DNA from: Oppiella nova
Lineage: Eukaryota > Arthropoda > Arachnida > Sarcoptiformes > Oppiidae
Assembly: GCA_905397405.1 (NCBI GenBank)
Contig: CAJPVJ010000342.1
Span: 1-27,670, forward strand
Length of the DNA stretch: 27,670 nt
Direction of reading: 5' to 3'
Shown here: positions 9,097-21,000 of the stretch, one piece after another
Layout: each line of letters begins with the position of its first letter
How positions within the stretch are numbered: position 1 is the first letter of the stretch
Position numbers and translations under genes: made by a program
Notes under the pieces: model-generated
What the model was told of the DNA's origin: nothing
The model's database searches: none
What the model saw: only the letters and a program-made list of their open reading frames with translations

Positions 9097-12000
9097 GTTG
9101 TGTAGTGTGTGTTAAGCGCTATTTGGTTAACAATAGATATTCTGTACTGTATTTCACAGAATACTACCGTTTACTGGAGTGTTGTACAGAATTGCGTGCA
9201 GTTAAGCACAAGTACTGTAGACTCCCCGCTATAGACTATACAAACAAATTAGCCGTAAATGAATAATACAAAAGTGTTGTTCAGTTGAAAGCTTTTAAAA
9301 GCAGTTAAGAGAATAAACAAACCGAGAAACGCTTTCGGAGATATGATTCCGGTTCGTTTGGCCACCACTATAGCGATGCCCGTCTCCAGGAAAGGGACCG
9401 TGAAATCCACGTACTTCTGGCGATCGGAGTTTATTTTGATGGACGTCACCACGATATCTGCCCTGTGATTCAGTAGGTCCGCTATCAGGCCATTCCACGA
9501 GCCGTTCTAACATATATATATGGGGAACAGTATGTTGTGTGCAGTCATTAGAGATGATGAGACATTAAACATAACAAGAGTGACACATACGATGAGTACA
9601 CCCCACGCGCCGTCCTCCACACGATTCAACTCATACGTGAACTTCAAATCGTCGGCAAATTTTTGCAACAAATCGATACAAAATCCGGCGCAACAACTAT
9701 ACCGGACACGACTCGCCGATGAACTCTTGTTACCACTTAATTGAGCGTCAAATGAATCATTTTTTCAGAAACTTTATAAAAATTTCATACACTCTTAAAC
9801 TACTGACCCGAGGCTCGGCGGCTCTGTTATCTTACAGCGTACGGCGCGACTCACCTCACACTCGCCCGTCTCGTTATTAGGGGGCACGGAGTTTATAAAC
9901 GGCGGCTCCTCCAGGAAACTCACTTTCAGACTGAACTGAAATGCATGGAAATAAATACACGTATGAATTAATCAACGATTTCCTATTCGTACGGTAATTG
10001 AGGCATAAGTTATACGAATAACACTTTCCCGCACAACAAAGGGTTTAATATTTAACTACAATACAGTCAATGGGCATAAATATTTAACGTTTCAATTATA
10101 GGCTAACCTTTTCAGGCACTCCCATCGGTGCCACCGGTGAGTTGCCCGGCCATGTGATGTCTATGCGTGCGGCCAAACAATTGGCAAAATAAAATATTAA
10201 TCATTGGATTTATAAATAAATCACAACACAATCCAATAAATGCCTTTTCAACTCAATTCAATTACAGCCCGAGTATAGTGTGGTCTCATCCCTGAGTGGC
10301 ACTCAAACGGTGCCAATAAATAAATCTGAGGTCTGGTAGGTTCGCTCTATGCCTTAACACTGATCCCCGGGATGACAGCCCTCACTATTAATATTATCGC
10401 GCGCACAGCAAACCTATCGCACTATCGTTGGATTGGCTTTAAATTATTAAATAAATTGTTATTTAATTAATTTATTATCAAATTCTCGGCTCTAGTATCA
10501 GCACAAAAAAAAGTGGGCGACCGTTTGAATAACAATTTTTCACTTCGCTTTCTAATATACTCTACTTTTTCTTATACTCTCAAAGTCGAGCCTTTTATTT
10601 ATTGCAAGCTTTCTATAAAATAAACTCATGAAATATTCAGGGAATATATTGAATCAAATAAATCAAAGCGAAAATCATTTACAAAATGAAGCCTTGATTC
10701 GGAGTTTTTCTTTAAATAAAATATAAATCTTTTGAACAAAAATACTATTTTTAGATCTTAGGAATCATTTTAATGCAATAGTATTTTTATAATAAATATA
10801 AAAATCTTCCAATCCACTAATTTAATTATTGCTAATTAATGTCTATTTTTAAAACAAAATTTATTGCCGGAATTTTATAATACATTCATAGTAAGTATAT
10901 TAAGCAAATAACATAATGTAAAGTTTTGATTTCACATAAATTATTAAATTATATAAATTGAGAATATTAAATTTTATGATTATTATTTTTGTTATTGATT
11001 ATAACGGTCGACACATAATTAAATAGATTAGAAAAATAAGAAAAAATAATTAAATCTTATTTTTCATGTCTCTAACAAAACAGAGAAAGTCTTATTCCTG
11101 TTCACCAGAAAATCATTGATTCAATAAAACTCTTCTCTATTTGTAAGACAAATATAACAACTATTGCTGTATTTGTATCGATTCGTAAGACAATAATTTT
11201 TCCAAATCAAAAGCATTTACACAGGTTTCCCAATAAGTCTTACCTTTTATCTCAATTCCCTGGTCAGTCCAGGTGCCGATCTATGCCAATAAAAAGATTA
11301 TTTTTCTCATTATTAATACAAGAATTACATATTTGTAGGAATAAAAACATATAAATGTCTGGCTGTAAGACATGAGATATTGTATGAGCACTTCAAACGA
11401 GCCGTTTGTTTGTCAAACTATTTATTATTAGAGAGTTCTGTGAATTATATTTACAAGAGATTCCTCACATAAAGTGCACATAAATATACAGAGTATTGAT
11501 TTTGATAATTCTTATAAATGTATTATAAAACAAAATTATAAGCTATTGTATTAATGAAACAATAAGTAGAATAATATAAGTACATAGTAATAAATTATAA
11601 ATGAATAATAAGAAATTATAATTTATAAATGAATAATGGATACTGATACTAAGTTATATATTTTTTATCTAGATAATTAAACACTATTTTTTAAAAATAT
11701 TCAACCTATAGTGATTAATTCAAAATTATAAGACCTAATTTTTAAGTGCAATTTACTTAATTTTGGTAAATTTCATAAATTTTAATAAAGTTTGAAATTG
11801 GATATGATTTTGTGATTTAAAATCAACCCTAAGATAGTGAGAGAATATTCTTTATAAAAGTTGACAACTTTTGCAATACACCTGAGAATTGACACAATTT
11901 TATAATTTCTTATATAAACTAGTCAAAATAAAAATCATTAAATATAATATTTTACACAAAAAACACAAAAACCTTTAATGCGAAAAAATCTGAACGGATT

Positions 12001-14969
12001 TTAAATCTTAATTATGTCACTGAGTGTAGAATTTTATACAGTATAAAAATGTTGCTTTAAATTAGCTTATTTAAACATAGAATTACAAATAATGGATAAC
12101 AAATACAGTAATAATATAAGGACTTGTGTTAAGAATGTGTAAAATTAAACCAAATTTGCATAAGAAATGCATTCAAAAAAGAATAAGAAAGGAAATATTT
12201 AAATTTAGTTTATATCGACAATAGAGTTAACTTTAATATATTCTCAAATGACTTCTTTGTTAAAGGGTTTGAGTTAAAAACAAATTTCTGAATATAACAT
12301 CTAAAGAGGATATTATGAATTGACTTAATTATAAGCACTCAATACTAGTCTAGATTATATTGAAAGTCATGGCATTATTGTTATTATATGACAATCACTA
12401 TAATTGCTACGCTAGTGATTATATTTAGAAACAAAATACCTACAATACTATATCACTTTTGTAGTACAGTATAAAAAATAGAAAATTTAGTAATTGCGTT
12501 AATAAACACAATAAGTGCTATAATAATGATTGTAATTAATATGTGCGACAAAATGATGGATACCTTATCCCATATCCCGATGTTGTTTAGGTTCATGATA
12601 TCGAGCTCAACATATTTGAGAGTTCCGTCGGCATTGAATTCTAGGTTAAACCTGTCGTGCTTTGTCTTAACGCTTATGTTTCGCAAATAACTGTCAAATA
12701 AAATGCAAATTTTTAATACTATAAGAAAATATCGTATCAAAATATGTTTACTTTCTCTACTATATACCAGTATTCTCGTAAGATCTATATTATTTTAATA
12801 GTGTTTTCATGTCGCTTGAAAAATTTAAATTATATAATAAATAATTAACAAATTTTGGGAATTATTCAAAAATATACGCTATGCTTGTTGAAGAATTTGA
12901 TTTTATTTGTTTTAAAAGAGTTTCATTAAAAACAATTAATTATACAATTTTTACCGAATGGGTTGACAAATGGCAATATAGCGGGAATGTTAGGCTAAAT
13001 AATGTCAAGCGCTGTGAAATGCATTCAATCGTGTTTATCATTAATGGAAATACATTTAAAGGGAATGTATTTCACTAAAGATATAACTTAAAGAAATGCT
13101 TTGAGAAAACTAGTATAATATATTATTTAAAAACGAATTTGAATTTTAAATTAAGCTTTTTTTGTAATGATATTAAAATTTTGCTTTTCCTATAAATTAT
13201 GTATACATAAATAGGAATCCGCAGACATTTTTGCAGTTATATTTATCGTATAAAAAGGACCGAAAATATTATTATAAATATCATTTGAAAAAAGGTTTGC
13301 GATTTTAGCGCAGCGTTTATGTAAAATATTGGCAAAACATTTTCTGGAAGTTTTTATTATATTTTAAAAATTTATATTCTTATTCTCATTTTAAAAAGTC
13401 TTTCACAAAAACGTTTCTCTAGTTGTGAATCGCTTTTAAAGAATTGCGAGAAACATATCCCAAAAAAGTCTGAAATATAAATCACTAAAAAATTTAATCT
13501 TAAGAATTCAATAACAGATTGAATACAACGAGAGAGATATAAATCCAACAAATTATGGATTCAATAGAAAGCAACTAAACGCTAGTTTCTATAAATAGCG
13601 GCACACCTCCCGGCTATCTAAACATAATCTGGAAGTTCTTTAATTAAATTGACACTGGGCAATAAATGCCTTAATGCAGTAATGACTTTAAATATTTGCC
13701 TAAATTAGATTTAACTTGGATTTCATTTTGATTCATACGGTATATACTAGAGAAATGCGGATCAATACAGACTTGAAGAATATGTCTCCGCGACTCCATC
13801 TCGTTTCAGCTGATCCATGGCAGCTCAGGTTTGGCGATAGACTGAGATTGAGATTCTTCTGGTCGTTCACAAACAGCTCTAATCCGTGTCCAAAGATAGT
13901 GACCGCTCTCTCCATCTCATCCAACAATCTCTGGTGTGTTGTATTGAAATGAACGCCTAGAATGAGATGTCATTCACAGTGTATTAGACGACATACACGT
14001 TAAGGCAATCGTTTCCCTAACAGGCATTAGTGGCTCTGATTTTAACGATTATGGCTATACTATGAGAACCACGACGGCTACACCAAAAAAGACTAATTTT
14101 CATTTGACATTATAGTTAATGTATAGCCATTTCGTAAGACCCATCAAATGAGTGTTCAAACACTGCTTTTTTCGTATGAAATGTAATAAATTAAAAGTTT
14201 ATTCATTTACTATCAAACCTATATGTCTATTAAACACGAATAAGAATAATAGTAAAGAATTTTTTCGCAGAGAAATATCCCCCAAATGTATGCCTTGTCT
14301 GTCGTATACTTTGTAATTAGTTTAAAGCAAACGAAAGCCCAAAATAATGGCAATTTGTGTTCAAATCTACATCTGTTTGAATGCGGAAAACACGACAGAG
14401 AATAGGGAAGAAAATAATAGATCGATATATAAGAGACTGAAAAGTAACACAATTAGCAGACCTAACATTCCCGGCGGGAATGATCCCGGTGCCTTATCAC
14501 CGCCTCCCAACACGCTTTGTGTGACGATCCACATGTAGTTCTTGCCCGTCATCTTGAGCTCCTCGGCGGCCGCCATAATCTCAAAGGCCTCCTCTTTGGT
14601 GGAGTACAGTAGTAGGACCCGGGCCTCACTCACCGACAGCGCCAGTAGCTCTTCCATGATCTCCTCTTTGTTGTTCTTTTTGATGATATAAATGTCCAGA
14701 ATATTGAACCTAATAAATGTATAGAATATATAAGGCTTATTCATAAATTCAGCCATGCCATTTTGGTTGCATTGTCACATTCGCGTATTTCATTTATATA
14801 GTCAATTTTCATTGTGTGCACAATAACTTCATAAATTATTACACATATCATACAGTCATTGTATTATTTGCACAAAAGTTTTTGGATTTTTATATCAATG
14901 TTTTTTAAAATAGGAGCGAACATTGATTTCTGGGTCTCGTATCTCAGATGCTATTTATAGAAATCTCTC

Positions 14970-15005
<36 letters not shown>

Positions 15006-18000
15006 CATAACTGCATCTCTTCCTCTCTTTCATCCTTTGATCCGTTCCCCAGAAAGTCAATAATCGGTTTAAAATATATATTAATTTTACAATCACTTAG
15101 CTTTTGCTGTGACTTTCATTTTAAAAGAAAAGTTTTCAAACGATTTTTCAGATTCTAAACATTACTGCAAATCAATTAATTTAAACGTTAGAGAAATTAC
15201 AAATACTGCGAGACTTTCTACTCGCAAACATATAAAAATCTATTAAGACTTAAACACTTTATATAACAATAATGATCTCAACATTTGAGCGAATTTTGTG
15301 ACGATCAACAAAATGAAAACATTTGTTAACTTTTCGGTAAACATGTTTTCACTATACTGGTATATACCGTTTGATGTGTTTATTAAAAATTTAATATTAT
15401 ATTTATAATTAAATATAAAACATGCCTTAAATAATAAACTTATTTATTCATTTCTAAAACCATTTAAATTGTTTTATAAATTAGATTTCGTATTATTCTA
15501 AAGGGATTAACAAATACAGACATAACTAAAATTGAGTTAAAACTTATATGAATTATTATAAAAATGTCTTATTTTATTCATTTTTGTACAAGAATTTTGG
15601 AATTAATGCAATTATTTTCTTAGAATAAAATTTTAGGTCTATATATGGATACAAATTATATATTCTTGTATATGACTAGTACTGTATATGAGTTTAAAAA
15701 AATAAAAATATACTAACTTGTGAAATATGATCAAATCAATTATATCTATAATTGATTTTATACTAGTTATAAAACTAATATTATGTCAATTTAAATATTA
15801 AGTGAAAGGAGTAACTTTATAGTCAAGCGATAACTATTAAACATTAATAGCTGTTTAACAATATTTTGTGAGGCGGTCCACAGAATTATCATATTTTAAA
15901 CATTATGTAACTAATAGTAGGCTATTATTCATAGAGAATGAGTTTATGCTTTCCATGTATTGATTCAAAACCCATAATAAGTTAAGAGTACAAAATGTTT
16001 GCCAAAATCAAGTCTCAATCTTTGCTAAAGAATTTTGATAGAAAATGTCACGACATGTGAGATATTTTGCTTCCCTTTTGTGTTAACAATGCGTTTGAAA
16101 TCATCTTTCAAACCGTGTATTGAAACGAAAACTCAATGACAAAAAGAGTTGTCGTTTTTGAACATAAAATCGAAATTTCTTTTTCCATATCAGGAGTTAA
16201 CAAAACTAATTGAAATTGATTTGCTTTCAAAACTAATTTTCAACACTTTTTTGTATTTATATATTGAATCCCCAATACTATTGGCAAATAAATTTCGCAA
16301 AAAACTATTTATATATCATTTTTAACCATAAAATTCATACATTTTATATTATTTCAATTTATTCTTGATAGCAAATTCATTAAATGCTATGATTTATCGT
16401 TAGAAACAATAGACAATACACTGAATACTAGATTTTATGACTCTTTTATTAATTCTTTAAATGCATAAAAATATTTGATTTTCTCTGGGATTTATACATT
16501 AAAGGCATTTCATATATGAAAAAATAGTTTCTCTTTTTTTATCACTTGTTTCAAGAGTTTGTCGATAGAATTATGATGAAGAAGAATATCACGTGAACTC
16601 AATCACAGATACAGTGACGACATTAAGTGACATTAAACCGTGAAATAAGAACTTCGAGTCCAGAAAATCTATATTTTATTGAAATTCGAGACCAAATTGC
16701 TTTCGATATGAAAACTAGAAACATAAAATTCATTTCACTTTTTTTGCTTACTCTATGTTTAAATTACAGAATATTCTTTTACCAACAAATAGCTATTCAA
16801 TTTTTATATTCCGAATGCACGTTGAAAAATTATTTTAAAACTAATTAAATCATTCATTAAAAGCTAAATATGTTAACGTTGGCAGTAATGGTACTCAATA
16901 TGTTAACATAATGCAAACGAGAGCCCTTTATTTATTTATATGATGTTTAAATAAAATTAAAATTTTCATAATTCGATGTTTGCATAAATTATAAATACAT
17001 AGTTCACAATTGGGACATACTTTAAGTTAATATACAGATAGAGTAGTGCTGTATTTGATTGCATAATAATTTTATGAAACTAAAGTCACTTTCCCATCAA
17101 ATGCTTTCCAAAGCATTTGATGTCTAATTGGAGTAATGCCTACAACTCTTCCACTATATCGCTATAATTAAATGTTTTTGAAAATTCAATTTGCCTACAA
17201 ATTAGAAAATAATTAAATACTAAATTATGAATGCCCTACAATATAACAATAACAACAATTTCCGGATTAAAATTTAATAACTGAAACAAATTGCATATTA
17301 AATGATAATTTATTATTTATAATCACAATTCTACACAGATACTTAAACAATGCGTTAGCTTTAATGTATAAAATCAATGAGAAATATAAATAGCATAATA
17401 AATAGAAATATTTACTTTGAAAATACTACGAGTATTCTCGTGTGACTTAATTAGAGATTTATTATTATATCTAATCTTTAGATTTTTTCTTTTTCCTATT
17501 CAAGGAGTCCTTAATTCATTTGATTTATTATTTATCGGTCTTTGCAATCGATTTGTTCGTATAATTAATTAAATCAAAAGACTTTTATCTTAAATTTTCG
17601 TTTTTATTTCAGGAATTGACATAAAAAGCAAATGTTATGTAAAATGAATTTTGAAAATATATGAGAGAAAACCAACAAATTATTGATTCGCGCAGTGCTT
17701 GAGACGAATCAGTAAAGCCTTATTTGAAATCATTAAGCATTTTAAGTCTTAAATAGAAAAATAAGGCTTTGATTTGTCAATATTTGGCATTCATTGCCAA
17801 CTATACCCGTAATTGTGACGCGAAAATGACACACAAAAGCCGCGTCAAAAGCACTCACCGAAAGTCGTCTATCGACAGCACCTTATCCCTGACGGCGCGT
17901 ATGAAGTGGTCGTGCCCTCCGATATCACTCGTCACGATGGAGAAGACGTGCCACGAATACCGGCGAAGAATACTCAACATCGCCGACGCCTGGTGTTCAA

Positions 18001-21000
18001 CGGACGGCGCCAACTGAAGGATCCGGGAGTCCACTCCTCGCTAATCAAAAGTTTTAATGTTTTTATTTTATAATTTACTTTTTTTTCTGGTAAACGACTC
18101 ACAGAATTGTAGTGCAAATACAGTACATTGTGTGAGATTCGTGTGCGAAATGTTAATTTTACGAGTAATTTGTATTAAATGTACACAAAATAATTAATGC
18201 ATTAACTAATTAAATAAATCATGCGATTTTTCGCCATGTACTGTAATTATTCTGTGTGTTTGCATATTAGCTAACATGAGGTTAGTGTTTAGACTAGGTT
18301 TGAAACGAAAATATTTTAGCATAAAAATTGGTTTTTTATGTTTGATTGCCTCAGATTTCAGCCGCACATCAAAATCACTCATCAAAACAACATTCAAATG
18401 TTGAATAAGACTTATTTTACCGAAAATATAAATTTAAATATCGTGTTTGCGCTGGAAATGCATTTTCATATAATGTACGCCACTCTTGACATCACAAAAA
18501 GTGTATTTCTGTTCAACATTAATGCACACTATAATGAAATTCTAGATATAATTGATATAAATTATACACAAAAAATACACAACAAAAAAGTGTTTGCATG
18601 ATATATGATAAGCAACTAAAAGCAAAAATAATTATATAATCACTTTACGCCTAAAAAATGAGTGTCTGAGCGCCCACTGTCTGGTCATCAGCTAAATCTC
18701 AATATACACTACAGTCTTACTATACAGTACTGTATATGAAAAATTATGATGGATAAAACTCATCTAATTGCAAATTGCAAAATCTCCAATGAATACGGTA
18801 TTTGTTTTACCCTGGAAACAGTGACGAGAATAGGTTTAATATTTTCTAAAATACAAATTTGATGTGTTAAAAAGTTTTTAATGCACAAAAAAAGCTAAAA
18901 TTTATTTTTGCGACTACCATATAAATTACATATACAATATATATTTTGTACACTCAATATATTTAGAATTATGTCATTAGTTTTGATTCATTGCTCCGAC
19001 TTTTTTGTCGTTATATTACTGTTACATAGAGTTTGAAATTGCATTTTCCTGACACAAACTAAGTGAAAGTTTTTTTTCATTAGATTTTTCGTACAGATTT
19101 TTCTTATATTTAGAAAATTTTGTTTACAAAAGCTTTTCGCTCTCTATTGTAATAATAATACTAAATATAATGGGATTCTAATGATTCACTAAATCTCGTT
19201 TTGCTTCACAAATATTAATATTATTATTATATAACAACATTTTTCACTGCGTTTTCACTTATTATTAAATAAAATCACGAAAATTCATTAAATTTTTTGC
19301 TTATTAATTTTTATACAAATACTAAGCAACTAATCTGATTAGATTAATATGGTTTCTTTTATAATTATAATTCTTTTCAATTAAGAATATATTAAATTTA
19401 TTTCCTTGCACAAATAAAATGCAATAAATTATTAAATGCTTTTAAATTATTAAATTATCCAACATTTAGAAATATATATAATATTCATTGCGAATTTTAT
19501 TTTTAAAATATTTGTCATTAGAATGAATATCAATTTCAACTAAAATAACAAAAATAATAATCCATTACTAAAAATAACTTAGTATAGCTTCAAAATAAAA
19601 ACGAAATATATATTTGCTACACAATATATCCAATAAGATCCTGGTATTTATAAAGCGGTCAATACTTGTGTAGTGTTTGCTTTTATTGAATTTTGTTTAC
19701 AAAAGCTTTTCGCTCTCTATTGTAATAATAATACTAAATATAATGGGATTCTAATGATTCACTAAATCTCGTTTTGCTTCACAAATATTAATATTATTAT
19801 TATATAACAACATTTTCACTGCGTTTTCACTTATTATTAAATAAAATCACGAAAATTCATTAAATTTTTTGCTTATTAATTTTTATACAAATACTAAGGC
19901 AACTAATCTGATTAGATTAATATGGTTTCTTTTATAATTATAATTCTTTTCAATTAAGAATATATTAAATTTATATTTCCTTGCACAAATAAAATGCAAT
20001 AAATTATTAAATTATCCAACATTTAGAAATATATATAATATTCATTGCGAATTTTATTTTTTAAATATTTGTCATTAGAATGAATATCAATTTCAACTAA
20101 AATAACAAAAATAATAACCCATTACTAAAAATAACTTAGTATAGCTTCAAAATAAAAACGAAATATATATTTGCTACACAATATATCCAATAAGATCCTG
20201 GTATTTATAAAGCGGTCAATACTTGTGTAGTGTTTGCTTTTATTGGACTTTTCTATATAATTCTGTATATATTCTGTATATTCTGTATATATTCTGGAGC
20301 ACTGAAGCGTTGGCATTAAACTCTTATTATTCATAGATTTGGTGCTCAGCTGACAGATGAATGTCTGGCATAAAAGAAACAATAATTTGTGTCGAACTAT
20401 AAAACAGCAAATTCTGTGAACAGAAAGCATTTCGAGTCATTTGAAGCGACTTTAATGGCATTGGATTTATTGGCGGCAAAACGAGCCGTGTTTTTGGGAT
20501 CCATTGTAATGCAGAGTTTACACAAAGAATTTGTCAAATAATATATAGATCTTAGAGGAAATGGACACTTTAGGGCAAACATACAGTACATCATAATGTA
20601 GTATATAATGTAGGAAACTGAGTGCAACAGTACTATAGTAATGAAGTGGGTGTCAGACCTGATCTAAGCCTATATTATCGGCGTTCCACGCGATGACTGG
20701 TATTCCGATATAACCGGTCAGTTGCATGAGGTATTGGGCGGACGCGGCATTACTGCCCCATATCTCCGAGTTTGTCATATATAGGATGGTTGTGATGTTT
20801 TTCACGAGCAGTTGATTGCACACCGTTGACAGGATCTCCGTAGGGCTGGGCGCTAACGGCAGGAGCACGACCTGCGACTCCGCTATTTGGTAGTAATTAG
20901 TGAAGTTGTACTTCGCCTGATGTTTCTTCAGCAGCCCTTCCACTGCGTCCAATAGGCGCTGTAGGGATCACCACATAGTATATAGGGACAGACAGACAGA

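Larger units (their letters stand above)
14710..17858 (-). other. Nmdar2 intron 3 (largest intron)
   Basis: A 3149-nt intron holding the CT microsatellite at 14964-15006 and the tight hairpin at 17095-17122. The remaining sequence is A/T-rich with no coding potential or transposon termini that I can recognise. Confidence 0.75.
18041..20658 (-). other. Nmdar2 intron 2 with tandem duplication
   Basis: A 2618-nt intron dominated by the tandem duplication at 19116-20245. A perfect 14-bp palindrome, ATACAGTACTGTAT, lies at 18722-18735, and ATTCTGTATAT-type short repeats lie at 20259-20296. The plus-strand open frame at 18338-18601 is A/T-rich and unconvincing. Confidence 0.75.

Noticed and set aside
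9804-9854. GTGAGT at 9854 as the donor of Nmdar2 exon 9
   Set aside because: The frame stays open and encodes [15 protein letters not shown] with a conserved cysteine; the donor at 9803 is therefore preferred. Both are phase 0, so the shorter form remains a possible splice variant.
10300-10365. tRNA or tRNA-derived SINE suggested by GGTAGGTTCGCTCT
   Set aside because: No cloverleaf, acceptor stem or good A box could be drawn; kept only as part of the unexplained GC island.
12881-13078. 65-residue plus-strand open frame inside Nmdar2 intron 5
   Set aside because: Intron-like base composition, no recognisable domain, no supporting splice or promoter context.
13767-13768. GTATTG as the donor of Nmdar2 exon 5
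   Set aside because: It leaves phase 0, incompatible with the one-base start of exon 6; GTCTGT at 13772 gives the right phase and a good protein match.
18338-18601. 87-residue plus-strand open frame inside Nmdar2 intron 2
   Set aside because: A/T-rich, biased to Ile/Asn/His/Lys, no family resemblance.
18722-18735. Perfect palindrome ATACAGTACTGTAT as a regulatory operator
   Set aside because: TACTGTAT-like words recur throughout the AT-rich introns, so one palindromic instance carries little weight.
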